DNA from: Ensifer sp. IC4062
Lineage (GTDB): Bacteria; Pseudomonadota; Alphaproteobacteria; Rhizobiales; Rhizobiaceae
Length of the DNA stretch: 64,000 nt
NCBI RefSeq assembly: GCF_020193575.1
Contig: NZ_JADYVD010000035.1
Coordinates: 1-64,000, forward strand
Reading direction: 5' to 3'
The position numbers were made by a program, and so were the translations under genes. This document shows, one piece after another, positions 43,749-52,570 of this stretch. A model generated the notes under the pieces. The model saw nothing but the letters and a program-made list of their open reading frames with translations, was not told where the DNA came from and did no database searches. Every line of letters begins with the position of its first letter. Position 1 is the first letter of the stretch.

Positions 43749-44006
43749 TCCGCTGTCCTTCAAAGGCCCGCTGCGGCGCGATCGGCCAGGATTTCTCTGT
43801 CGCTGCACTCGAGCACTATGGTCGCAAGCCAGTCGGCGTCAAAGTTGCCGGTCGTCATTATGCGCCTCGGTGCCTCCTGCTTACCGCCACCGCTCAAAGC
43901 AGCCAGTGCCTGCGAGGGTCTGCCCGGCAACATAGGAGCCCGTTTCATCAGGCTCGTCGAAGACAATCGGCTTCGCCATCGGGAACTCGCGTCTCGATCT
44001 GCTTAT
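43749..44006. other. Gap between the CUT1 binding-protein and ATPase genes
   Basis: Together with the neighbouring terminator this gap is 305 nt. A minus-strand frame (43760-43966) ends in TTGNFDADWLATIVLECSDREILADRAAAGL-like sequence (first 20 residues shown only in part here), which looks protein-like but has no ribosome-binding site or known domain. It may be a decayed gene end, or simply chance in GC-rich DNA. No other feature seen. Confidence 0.3.
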
Positions 44007-44046
44007 CTACGAAAAGGCACCTCCGAAGGGTCCCCTCGGAGGTGCC
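44007..44046 (-). terminator. Terminator/attenuator after the CUT1 binding-protein gene
   Basis: On the minus strand GGCACCTCCGA and TCGGAGGTGCC form a perfect 11-bp stem over a 9-nt loop, followed by TTTTCGT. It begins 8 nt after the binding-protein stop, inside the transporter gene series. It probably ends most transcripts so that the binding protein is made in excess over the ATPase and permeases. Confidence 0.8.
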
Positions 44047-44053
44047 GCCTTCA

Positions 44054-45319
44054 TCACTCGCCGGCTTTCACGTCGCGCTGCAGGCGTCGTTCGAGATCGG
44101 CGAGTTCCTTGGCGACATCGTCCTTACCGGAGATGATGTCGTGAACGGCCCGGTAGAACGTGCGGGAAATCCGGTTGTAGTTCTTGCCGGTGGCGGCGGA
44201 CGGACGAGCGACCGATTCCTCGAAGGCCGTCTTTGCCATGCCGAGGAAGGGAATCTTCGCCAGTACGTCGGCGTCTTCGTAAAGCGCCTCGATAGTCGGG
44301 TTGTAGCCGCCTTCGATCGCGCGCATCTTCTGGTCCTCGAGGCCGACCATGTAGCGCAGCAGGTCAGCCGCGAGTTCCTGCTTCTCAGAATATTTCGAGA
44401 CCCCGAGATAGGCCGTGCCGAGCGTTCCGCTCGACTTCTGCCCTTCGGCGCCGAGCGGCAGGGCTGACACGCCGACCTTGCCGACGAGCTTGCCGCCTTC
44501 CGCCTGCGAGGTGCCCCAGACATAGGGCCAGTTGCGGTGGAACACCGCATTGCCGCTTTCGAAAAGAGCGCGGGAATTTTCCTCGTCGTAGTTGAGGACG
44601 CCCTCGGGCGAGATCGTGCCGATCCAGCCGCGCGCACGAGTCAGCGCCGCTTCCGTCACGGGGCTGTTGATGGTGACCTCGCCGTCGTCGGAAATGATCG
44701 TTCCGCCGCCGGCCGAGGCGATCCATTCCAGCGCATCGCAGGTCAGGCCCTCGTAGCTGCGGCCCTGCCAGGCGTAACCCCACATATCCGGGTTTCCGGC
44801 CTTGCGCTCCGCGTCCTGGATCTCCTTCGCAGTCGCGGTCATTTCATCCCAGGTCTTCGGCGGCTCTTTGCCGTATTTCTCGAGCAGGTCCTTGCGATAG
44901 AACATCAGTCCGGTGTCGATATAGAAGGGCATCGCCAGGAGCTTGCCGTCGAGGCGCGCGGCATCCGTGGCCGAGGCAAAATGCGCGTTCACCTCGTCCT
45001 CTGGGATCATCGACGTGACATCGAGCAGATGATCCTTGAACATGCCGAGCCAGATGACGTCGATATAGAGCACGTCAATATCCGACGATTGAGCAGCGAA
45101 GAGCTGCTGGTAGATCGGGATCGCATCATCGAGGTTCTGCGGCATCCGGTTGAGCTTCACCTCGTTGCCGGTCTTCTCCGACCACTTCGCGACGGCTTTT
45201 TCACACAATTCGTAGTCGGTCGCGGAGCAGAACATCGAGACCGTTTCGGCTTTTGCCGGGAGCGCGGATGCAATCGCCACCACGGCCAGGCCTGCCAGCA
45301 TTTTCAATTTGTGCTTCAT
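44054..45319 (-). CDS. Carbohydrate ABC transporter binding protein (CUT1, ThuE/MalE-like)
   Basis: A 421-residue periplasmic binding protein. The signal peptide is MKHKLKMLAGLAVVAIASAL followed by PAKAE. The mature part shows VSMFCSATDYELCEKAVAKW, IYQQLFAAQSSDIDVLYIDVIWLG and a hinge region KLLAMPFYIDTGLMFYRKDLL, typical of trehalose/maltose-type binding proteins such as ThuE. It lies 33 nt after the PfkB kinase gene. The linked GH4 enzyme suggests an alpha- or beta-linked disaccharide or glycoside substrate. Confidence 0.87.
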   Translation of the reverse strand: MKHKLKMLAGLAVVAIASALPAKAETVSMFCSATDYELCEKAVAKWSEKTGNEVKLNRMPQNLDDAIPIYQQLFAAQSSDIDVLYIDVIWLGMFKDHLLDVTSMIPEDEVNAHFASATDAARLDGKLLAMPFYIDTGLMFYRKDLLEKYGKEPPKTWDEMTATAKEIQDAERKAGNPDMWGYAWQGRSYEGLTCDALEWIASAGGGTIISDDGEVTINSPVTEAALTRARGWIGTISPEGVLNYDEENSRALFESGNAVFHRNWPYVWGTSQAEGGKLVGKVGVSALPLGAEGQKSSGTLGTAYLGVSKYSEKQELAADLLRYMVGLEDQKMRAIEGGYNPTIEALYEDADVLAKIPFLGMAKTAFEESVARPSAATGKNYNRISRTFYRAVHDIISGKDDVAKELADLERRLQRDVKAGE

Positions 45320-45352
45320 GTCGTTCCCTCATTCGTTCTCTTGTGAACGTCG

Positions 45353-46279
45353 CTATATCGCGGCCTCCCGCCGCCGATATTCCGTAAGATCCTTTTGGAA
45401 AGGCAGATTGCGGCCGCCATAGCCCGTCACCGCAAGTGAACCACAGATGACGGCGATTTCGATTGCGCCGCGCAGGTCCGGCTCGTTGAGCAGCCCGTGA
45501 ACGAATCCGGCATTGAAGCAGTCACCAGCCCCGGTCGTGTCGAACACGTCGACGGCGAGCGCCGGCACGCGGCAGATCTCCCCCTTCGAAGAGGCGATGG
45601 CGCCGTCGGCGCCGCATTTGACGACCACCGTGGGGCAGAAACGGGCGATCGAGGCGAGCGCATGCTCGACGTCATCCTCGCCGGTCAAGGCCTTCGCCTC
45701 CGAGGAATTCGGCAGGAACACGTCGATGAGCTTCAGCATCTCTTCGATGCCAGGCGTGGAGAGCTTGTAGTCCACGTGCTGCAAGTCGGAGCAGACGATA
45801 ATGCCGAGATCACGCGCCGCCTGGATGAGCGCGCGCCGCTCTTCGTTGACCGAGAACCCCTGCAGCAGCAGGATGCGCGGCCTGATGCGCTCAAGATCCT
45901 CCGGCTTCGGCAGCGGATCCGGCTGTTCGGCATAGCTGATGAAGCCGCGGTCATGCGCGAACGAGAATGCCGCGCTCACCCGACGCAACGGTTTGTCCAA
46001 GTGGATGAAGAGGCCGTCGTCGATACTTTCCCGCCGCGCCTCGTCGATGATCATGCGGCTGAAGATGTCGTTCCCGAAAGTGCACCACCACCCCGCTCTG
46101 GTTCCAAGCCGGGCGAGTGCCAGCGCTGTCGAATAGGCAGCACCCGGCACCCACTCGAATTCCTCGGCCCAAAGATCGGCACTGATCTTCGGCACGTCCG
46201 GGAGGCCGCGAAAGATCAGGTCGAAGTAGTACTCCCCGACCACCATCGCGTCGTAGCGGGAACCAGGTGCCTCACTCAC
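45353..46279 (-). CDS. PfkB-family carbohydrate kinase
   Basis: A 308-residue ribokinase-type sugar kinase. The C-terminal PfkB signature is DVFDTTGAGDCFNAGFVHGL, with the catalytic Asp in GAGD. The N-terminal lid includes VGEYYFDLIFRGLP and GAAYSTALALARLG. The start is GTG at 46279, overlapping the GH4 stop by four bases. It probably phosphorylates the monosaccharide released by the GH4 enzyme after uptake by the linked ABC transporter. Specificity cannot be assigned. Confidence 0.85.
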   Translation of the reverse strand: MSEAPGSRYDAMVVGEYYFDLIFRGLPDVPKISADLWAEEFEWVPGAAYSTALALARLGTRAGWWCTFGNDIFSRMIIDEARRESIDDGLFIHLDKPLRRVSAAFSFAHDRGFISYAEQPDPLPKPEDLERIRPRILLLQGFSVNEERRALIQAARDLGIIVCSDLQHVDYKLSTPGIEEMLKLIDVFLPNSSEAKALTGEDDVEHALASIARFCPTVVVKCGADGAIASSKGEICRVPALAVDVFDTTGAGDCFNAGFVHGLLNEPDLRGAIEIAVICGSLAVTGYGGRNLPFQKDLTEYRRREAAI

Positions 46280-47661
46280 GACCAGTCACCTGCATATTGC
46301 GCGTGCGCCGCAAGATATTCGTCGACCAGCGGCACGGCACGCGAATAGGAGAGCACGAGTGGATGCGCCATCAGCGCCTCGACGGCGAGTTCGCGGCTGC
46401 GCTCCTTGATCGCGCGGACGGCAAGCCGCTCGTAGCGCTTGACGTTCTGGACGAGCTGCGCTTGGGCCTCGGGCATAGCACCCATCTTGAGCGGTCTGAT
46501 GCCGTTCTTGTCGACCACGCAGCTCACTTCCACGACATCGTCGGCACGCAGGCCGTCGATCGCACCCTCGTTGCGGACGTTGAGACCCGTATAGCAAGGT
46601 TTTCCGGTCTGCAGCGCATCGACAAGGTTGAGCGCGACTCCGGCATAGCCTTCACCCTCTTCGCCGGTCTCGCCGGCCGCAATGCTTTCGACGAACTTGT
46701 CGGCCTCTTCCATGCTTGGCGCATCGGCAAGCGCGTAATGCATGTAGGTCGCGTTGCGCCGCCGCTCATAGGCATAGTAAGCCGCCAATGCTCCCTCGGC
46801 GTCGGCATCGAGGTCGATCGTGCCGAGCTTGGCGATCAAGGCCGCGTTCAGGTCCTTGACCTCTTCACCACGCGTCCGCTCGTCGGCCTTGAGTGCTTCG
46901 ACGGCCCTTTCCGCATAGTAGTAGTAATAGAGATATTCGTTGATCCAGTTGCGCTGGTGGCGGATTAGCTTGGTGTCGAACATGCGTTGCGACGTGGCGC
47001 GGATGAAGGCGTCGTCGTCAAGCAACGGCTGAAGCACCTCCTTGCCGTCGATCTTTGCGTTCCTCGTGAAGGAAAGGTGGTTGAGACCATAGACCTCGGC
47101 ATGCACTTCATTCTGCGGCACCTTGTACCAGCGCGCCAAGGCTTCCTGCGCCCCGTTTGCGCCGTCGCAAATGCCGACCGTGCGGTGATAGCCTTCGTTC
47201 TGCAGGGCTTGCGCTACTAGGCCCGCCGGGTTGGTGAAGTTGAACAGCCAGGCGTCGGGGCTCACCTTCTTCAGGATTTCCGCGTATTTGAGGATGACCG
47301 GAATGCTGCGAAGCGCCATCGCAAAGCCGCCCGGGCCTGTGGTCTCCTGACCCAGCACGCCATGGGCAAGCGCGATTCGTTCATCCTTTATCCGGCCCTC
47401 TTCGTTGCCGGGCCGGACCGTAGTCACGACGTAGCTCGCGCCGTCGAGCGCCCGCTCCGCATCGGCCGACATCGTGATCCTGACCGGGGACTGCATGCGC
47501 CGCGCCAGCTCCTGGCTGATCCGCCCGAAAAGATCGAGCTTCTGCTCATTGATGTCCTGCAAGCAGATCTCGGTCAGACCGCTCCGCTCCGCGCGCCGCA
47601 ATGCCGATCCGACAAACAAGGGTGCCCGGACTCCGCCGCCGCCAATCAACGTCAGTTTCAT
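46276..47661 (-). CDS. Glycoside hydrolase family 4 (NAD+-dependent 6-phospho-glycosidase-like)
   Basis: A 461-residue GH4 enzyme. The NAD-binding start is LTLIGGGGVRAPLF and continues with YVVTTVRPG and NFTNPAGLVAQAL. The metal-site Cys is in VGICDGANGAQE, where the usual CN-x-P of phospho-glucosidases is replaced by CDGA, and the metal-site His is in YGLNHLSF. GH4 enzymes use NAD+ and Mn2+ in a redox-elimination mechanism. No phosphotransferase system accompanies it, so the substrate may be a non-phosphorylated glycoside. It is the first gene of the operon divergent from a GntR regulator. Confidence 0.85.
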   Translation of the reverse strand: MKLTLIGGGGVRAPLFVGSALRRAERSGLTEICLQDINEQKLDLFGRISQELARRMQSPVRITMSADAERALDGASYVVTTVRPGNEEGRIKDERIALAHGVLGQETTGPGGFAMALRSIPVILKYAEILKKVSPDAWLFNFTNPAGLVAQALQNEGYHRTVGICDGANGAQEALARWYKVPQNEVHAEVYGLNHLSFTRNAKIDGKEVLQPLLDDDAFIRATSQRMFDTKLIRHQRNWINEYLYYYYYAERAVEALKADERTRGEEVKDLNAALIAKLGTIDLDADAEGALAAYYAYERRRNATYMHYALADAPSMEEADKFVESIAAGETGEEGEGYAGVALNLVDALQTGKPCYTGLNVRNEGAIDGLRADDVVEVSCVVDKNGIRPLKMGAMPEAQAQLVQNVKRYERLAVRAIKERSRELAVEALMAHPLVLSYSRAVPLVDEYLAAHAQYAGDWS

Positions 47662-47694
47662 GCTTTACTCCGCCGTTCCGTTCGTGATATCGCT

Positions 47695-47710
47695 ACTGGA
47701 TATATCCAGT
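47695..47710. promoter_or_regulatory. Palindromic operator upstream of the GH4 operon
   Basis: ACTGGATATATCCAGT is a perfect 16-bp palindrome 33 nt upstream of the GH4 start and about 270 nt from the divergent GntR/UTRA gene. HutC-subfamily regulators bind CTGG...CCAG-type dyads, so this is a good candidate operator for that regulator. Confidence 0.65.
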
Positions 47711-47982
47711 TATGTCAATTCGATCGGCAGACGCTTTCTCGCGATCCACAAGGCGGACCGAAACCGAGATGCGGGGCAAAGCGATTGGATTGTCTCCCGA
47801 AGTGTGCAGCGCTTTCGGGGCAACGACATGCATGAAGAACCAAGAACTACTGCTCGTCGCCCGCTACAATTTAATGCGACGCGCTTTAGGGGAACGGAAA
47901 CGCACCCAGGCCCTTGTCTTCAACCTTGCCAGGTGCAATGCAGAAGGGCATCCGGCAAACTGGCGGCTGAAACGAACGACGC

Positions 47983-48756
47983 ATGGCACGACACGCAAAT
48001 CTTCCGGACGAAAGTTCCATCGACCGCAACCATCCAGATGCGCTCTACGTGCAGTTGCGAAACCTGCTCAAGGGCATGATCGAAAGACGAGAGCTTGCGG
48101 TCAACGACAAGCTACCGTCGGAGCGGGAGCTTGTCGCAGCCTACGGCGTCAGCCGCATTACGGTGCGGCAGGCGGTGAAGGATCTCGAGAATCTCGGCTA
48201 TTTGCAGACGCGCCCCGGCAAGGGCATCTATGTCACCGAGCGGACGCCGATCTATGAACTCGAGGTCGTGCGGAGCTTCACCCAGACGGCCTATGCGAAC
48301 AATCGCAAGCCCGGCATGCGCCTTCTCGCCGGCAAGATCATCCGGGCCGACGCCGAAGTCGCGCGACCGCTATCCCTGCCGACCGGCGCAGACGTCGTTT
48401 TCCTTGAGAGATTGCGCCTCCTCGATGACGTGCCGGTGGTCATCCAGCGTGATTGGTTTTCCGCCTCTCGCGCGCCTGGCATCCTCGACGTCGACTGGAC
48501 GGTCGAGAACCGGTCGCTCTATGCAGAGTTCGAAAGCCGTTATGGAATCATCCCGTCGCGCGGCCAATCGACCGTGAGTGCCCGGCTCGCCACCGAGACG
48601 GAAGCGTCATTCCTTGAGCTCGATGTTCCTGCTGCGGTTCTGACGCTGGACCAGATCGCCTATGATATGAACAACCGCACAGTCAATGTGAGCGCCGCCG
48701 CCTACCACCCGACCCGCTATCCGCTGTCGTTGACCCAGTCCCACAGAAGGCTGTGA
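47983..48756 (+). CDS. GntR-family regulator (HutC/UTRA subfamily)
   Basis: A 257-residue regulator. The N-terminal winged helix has LPSERELVAAYGVSRITVRQAVKDLENLGYL (residues about 45-75). The UTRA effector domain follows with LRLLDDVPVVIQRDWF and RSLYAEFESRYGI. It is divergent from the GH4 operon, and the palindrome at 47695 stands between them. It should respond to a sugar or sugar phosphate of that pathway. The long 5' gap (47711-47982) holds no other gene that could be supported. Confidence 0.87.
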   Translation: MARHANLPDESSIDRNHPDALYVQLRNLLKGMIERRELAVNDKLPSERELVAAYGVSRITVRQAVKDLENLGYLQTRPGKGIYVTERTPIYELEVVRSFTQTAYANNRKPGMRLLAGKIIRADAEVARPLSLPTGADVVFLERLRLLDDVPVVIQRDWFSASRAPGILDVDWTVENRSLYAEFESRYGIIPSRGQSTVSARLATETEASFLELDVPAAVLTLDQIAYDMNNRTVNVSAAAYHPTRYPLSLTQSHRRL

Positions 48757-49117
48757 TCCGTCCCCATCCCGGCGCCCTTTTTCTGCAACCATAGATCTGT
48801 GTATCGATCCTGGAATCTACCCGTTTAGTCTGTTCCCGCGGAAACACAAAACGCTCTCGAACTCGTCGATATATGGCAGCGAGAACGGCAGGGAACGTTC
48901 TTCAAGTCGCGCAATACCGCATGACTTGCGAGGGGTTTGACTGGGGAGACACTCCATGAAACGGCACCGCATCTAGTCCATCGACGCCTTGGCGCTCTCG
49001 ACGATGAGCGACCGACCGTAATGGGCACTCTTCCAAAAAGGCCATTCCATCACCACGCCGAGGCAACCACCTCTGCGAACAGCGACGCATGTCCCGATGC
49101 ACAACAAGGAAACACAT
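48757..49117. other. Intergenic region upstream of the RTX gene; no gene seen
   Basis: About 360 nt with only short frames lacking ribosome-binding sites and homology. The end has AACAAGGAAACACAT just before the RTX ATG. A promoter for the RTX gene is expected here, but no clear motif was recognised. Confidence 0.4.
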
Positions 49118-52117
49118 ATGGCGAATATTTTCGGAACTGTCGGCAAGGACGTTTTGACCGGCAGCGATCTTGAAGGCGATTTCATCATGGCGCTTGCCGG
49201 CGACGACATCGTCAATGGCGGCATGGGCAGTGATACGGTCAACGCCGACGAGGGCAACGATACTGTCAGCGGCTCGTTCCAGAACGACAGCCTCATGGGC
49301 GGCGACGGCAACGACACGCTGAACGGCAACAGCGGAAGCGACATGCTGAGCGGGGGAGCCGGACAGGACAAGCTCAACGGCGGCAGCGGTCGGGATATGA
49401 TCACTGCCTTTGAGCTCAGCGAAATCTCCGGCGACGTGGCCGACGGGGGTTCCGGCACCGACATGGCCATGATCGATTACTCGGAGCATGGGGCAAAGCT
49501 CAATATCGCGATCAAGGACTGGATCGCACCACAAACGCTGACCGGAGGCCTCCAGACGACAAATGTCGAAGCGTTCAGCATCACCGGAACGGCCTTCGAT
49601 GACGTCATTACCGGCGGCAACTATTCCGACATGCTGATGGGCGGACTCGGCCACGACCGGCTTTCGGGCGGACGCGGCCATGACGTGCTCCAGGGCGGAG
49701 ACGGCAACGATACGCTCATCGGTGGCTACGGCTTCGACTTTCTCAGCGGCGAAGTCGGCAATGATAACATATACGGCGACGCCGGCACCGACTACCTGAA
49801 CGGCGGCGACGGCGACGACAAGGTCTATGGCGGCGACAGCGCGGACTCGCTCTCCGGCGATGCCGGCAACGACCTGCTTTCCGGTGGCAATGACAATGAT
49901 GTCATTTCCGGCGGCATCGGTATCGACAGCCTGGCGGGCGACGCCGGCAATGACTCGCTCGACGGCGGCGTCGGTGATGACAGGCTCGAGGGCGGCGCCG
50001 GCGACGACACGCTCAACTACAGCTACGGCCAGGGCAAGGACACAATCACCGACGCAAGCGGCAACGACCGGCTGGTGGTCCGCAACTTCTCCGGAAACTT
50101 CACCGCCAAGGCACCGACCGACGTCAACACGCTTGCTGGGGGGACGACGTTCAAGGGCATCGAGCACTACTCGATCTATGCGGCCGGTTCGGGCATCAAC
50201 AAGGTCGTGACCGGTAGCGGCAATGACTATGTCGATGCCGCCGGCGGCGACGACGTCATCGACGGTGGTGCCGGCAACGACACGCTCCTCGCTGGAATGG
50301 GCCGTGACATCGTCAATGGCGGCATCGGCAACGACTCCGTCACCTTAGGCGACGGCGGTGCCGACAAGGGTGATGGCGGCACCGGCACGGACACGGTCGC
50401 TGTGGACCGCCGCTCGGTGACGAGCGCCCAGACGTTCTCCGCCACCGGCGCGGCGGCAACGCTCTCTGATGGCACAAGCCTCAAGAACTTCGAACACTAT
50501 CGCGTCGAATTCGGCTCCGGTAATGATGTGGTGAAGTCCGTCGGCTCCGCGCTCAGCGTTGCCTTCTACGGCTACGGCGGCAATGACACGCTCGATGGCG
50601 GAGAGGGAAGCGACACGCTCAACTCGGGTGCAGGGAACGATGTCATCCGTGACTTCGGCGGCAAGAACTCGATCACTGCCGGAGACGGCAATGATGTGGT
50701 CAATGTCGGCGACAGCGCGACGGGGGTGGCCAGCCACAACTCGGTCAATCTCGGAACCGGCAACGACAGCTTCGCGCGCTCCGCCTCGACGGGCACGCTG
50801 GTCGTCGACGGTGGCACAGGCACCGATTTCGCCTCCATCAATTTCAGCAAGTACACCCAGGGCATCACCTTCAAACTTGCGCCCGCGGTTACGGCGACGA
50901 ATGCGCCCGTCACGGTGAAAAACGTCGAACGGATCGCGCTCATCGGCGGAACGGGTAACGACGTCTTCGTCGGTGGAGGCCTCAATGACGATCTGCGCGG
51001 CGGCGCCGGTCACGACGGTCTCAGCGCCGGGGCGGGCAACGATCTCCTGTCCGGCGATGCGGGCAACGATACGATCCGTGGTGGCACGGGCAATGACACC
51101 ATCTACGGTGACACTGCGACCACCAGCGGCGGCAGGGATGTGATCTACGCCGAGGATGGCAACGACAAGGTCTATGCCGGTATCGGCGACCGTTCCGACG
51201 GCGGCACCGGCACGGACGTGATCAGGATGAACGTCTCCGAGCAGACGAAGGATATCGCGTTCAACTTCTCGACCGGCACGGTCAATGTCGATACGGCGAC
51301 ATCTTTCAGCGCCTTCGAAGCGCTCGACTATGTCGGCAGCAAGGGCAAGGACACGGTCACGGGCGGCACCCTCAATGACATCCTCGACGGCATGTCCGGC
51401 AACGATGTCCTCAGGGGCGGCAACGGCAACGACACCCTACGCGACGGCGCCGGTGACGACCAACTCTTCGGCGACGCCGGGAACGACGTTCTCACCCGCA
51501 CCGTTCATTCCGGCAAGGATCTCTTCGATGGCGGCCTCGGCATCGATACGCTGAGCTTCGCGGAGGGAGCGACGTCGGTTGTGCTCGACCTGCAGACCCA
51601 GGCCAAGAACAAAGGGCTGGCGCTCGGTCTCACCGTCAAGAATTTCGAGACCATCATCGGCAGCGCAGCCGATGACGAAATTCGCGGTGATGCGACCGCC
51701 AACACCCTCTATGGCAAGGGTGCCGACGATATCCTCGATGGCCGTGACGGCAGCGACATCCTGATCGGCGGCGCAGGAGACGACTGGCTGACGGGCGGCA
51801 ACGGCAATGACAGGTTCGTCTTCGACCGCGAGGGACGCGACGGAGATGGCGATGTCATCACCGACCTTGTCCGTGGCCAGGACAAGCTCGTCATCGATCG
51901 TGCCGCTTTCGGCATCGCCGCCAGCGACGCGACAGTGACGCTGGTCACAGGCACGGACCCCGTCGCGACAAGCACCAAGGGCACGTTCCTGTTCGAGACG
52001 GACAATGGCCGCCTCTGGTACGACGCCGACGGAAATGCCGCGACGGCGGATCTGGAACTGGTCGCGATCCTGCAGAACGTCAAGGCTCTCTCGACGAGCG
52101 ACTTCTCCTTCCTCTAA
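49118..52117 (+). CDS. Large RTX calcium-binding repeat protein (999 aa), probably type I secreted
   Basis: A 999-residue acidic protein made almost entirely of RTX nonapeptides (GGxGxDxUx) in blocks at about 25-125, 165-300, 370-440, 495-560, 620-720 and 760-870. They are separated by spacers such as GITFKLAPAV and DIAFNFSTGT. The C-terminus (VITDLVRGQDKLVIDRAAFG onward) looks like a serralysin-type secretion domain. There is no signal peptide and no catalytic domain was recognised. AAGGA precedes the ATG. Such proteins act as calcium-folded exoproteins, adhesins or matrix components. The type I exporter genes lie 2.4 kb downstream on the other strand. Confidence 0.9.
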   Translation: MANIFGTVGKDVLTGSDLEGDFIMALAGDDIVNGGMGSDTVNADEGNDTVSGSFQNDSLMGGDGNDTLNGNSGSDMLSGGAGQDKLNGGSGRDMITAFELSEISGDVADGGSGTDMAMIDYSEHGAKLNIAIKDWIAPQTLTGGLQTTNVEAFSITGTAFDDVITGGNYSDMLMGGLGHDRLSGGRGHDVLQGGDGNDTLIGGYGFDFLSGEVGNDNIYGDAGTDYLNGGDGDDKVYGGDSADSLSGDAGNDLLSGGNDNDVISGGIGIDSLAGDAGNDSLDGGVGDDRLEGGAGDDTLNYSYGQGKDTITDASGNDRLVVRNFSGNFTAKAPTDVNTLAGGTTFKGIEHYSIYAAGSGINKVVTGSGNDYVDAAGGDDVIDGGAGNDTLLAGMGRDIVNGGIGNDSVTLGDGGADKGDGGTGTDTVAVDRRSVTSAQTFSATGAAATLSDGTSLKNFEHYRVEFGSGNDVVKSVGSALSVAFYGYGGNDTLDGGEGSDTLNSGAGNDVIRDFGGKNSITAGDGNDVVNVGDSATGVASHNSVNLGTGNDSFARSASTGTLVVDGGTGTDFASINFSKYTQGITFKLAPAVTATNAPVTVKNVERIALIGGTGNDVFVGGGLNDDLRGGAGHDGLSAGAGNDLLSGDAGNDTIRGGTGNDTIYGDTATTSGGRDVIYAEDGNDKVYAGIGDRSDGGTGTDVIRMNVSEQTKDIAFNFSTGTVNVDTATSFSAFEALDYVGSKGKDTVTGGTLNDILDGMSGNDVLRGGNGNDTLRDGAGDDQLFGDAGNDVLTRTVHSGKDLFDGGLGIDTLSFAEGATSVVLDLQTQAKNKGLALGLTVKNFETIIGSAADDEIRGDATANTLYGKGADDILDGRDGSDILIGGAGDDWLTGGNGNDRFVFDREGRDGDGDVITDLVRGQDKLVIDRAAFGIAASDATVTLVTGTDPVATSTKGTFLFETDNGRLWYDADGNAATADLELVAILQNVKALSTSDFSFL

Positions 52118-52136
52118 GGTAGGCGTCGCCAGGATG

Positions 52137-52169
52137 CGCCCGTCCCGCGAAAGCGGGGCGGGCGTTTCG
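52137..52169 (+). terminator. Rho-independent terminator after the RTX gene
   Basis: CGCCCGTCCCGC-GAAA-GCGGGGCGGGCG forms a 12-bp stem with one mismatch and a GAAA loop, followed by TTTCG. It lies 20 nt after the RTX stop. Confidence 0.8.
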
Positions 52170-52570
52170 CTGTTCCGGGCTGGGCTAGTTGCCGCCACTG
52201 CCGACGCTGGTTCCGCGGATCGCGAGGCCCGTAAGGCTGAACAGAAACGCCAGCGAAAGCCTCGTCTGCGCGGCCGTGCCGGCAATGCTCGGCCACAGCA
52301 TTCATCCTCCGGAGAGCGAACGGTGGCTCTTGTGGAACATCTTCTCGCGCAAGGTGTTGAGCGCTCCACAGGAGCGAACATGAAGGCGCACGTCGAGGAT
52401 CGCTTCACCGCTGAAGCGCCGGCACCGGTACCCCTTGTCGGCAGGGGCATTTCGATGGGCGTCTGGATGCTTCCTGGAAAGACCGGTGATTCGGAAGCAT
52501 CAGGCCCATGGCTATGGCACCGCTCCCGCGAAACGACTGTGACGGCGGCCAATGTTCGCGAGGGTCATCC
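52170..52570. other. Intergenic region before the epimerase/DoxX gene; no gene seen
   Basis: About 400 nt. Frames in both directions lack ribosome-binding sites and recognisable motifs. The GCGAGGGTC ribosome site of the next gene is at the right end. Confidence 0.35.

Noticed and set aside
46276-47661. Malate/lactate dehydrogenase
   Set aside because: The N-terminal NAD motif looks similar, but length, NFTNPAGL, the Cys and NHLSF motifs and the sugar locus identify GH4.
48902-50167. 421-codon minus-strand frame opposite the RTX gene
   Set aside because: The periodic Val/Ala repeats are the reverse complement of RTX nonapeptide codons.
49118-52117. Tandem DNA repeat or CRISPR-like array
   Set aside because: The regular 27-nt periodicity encodes RTX nonapeptides in one open frame and the units are diverged; there are no identical direct repeats with spacers.
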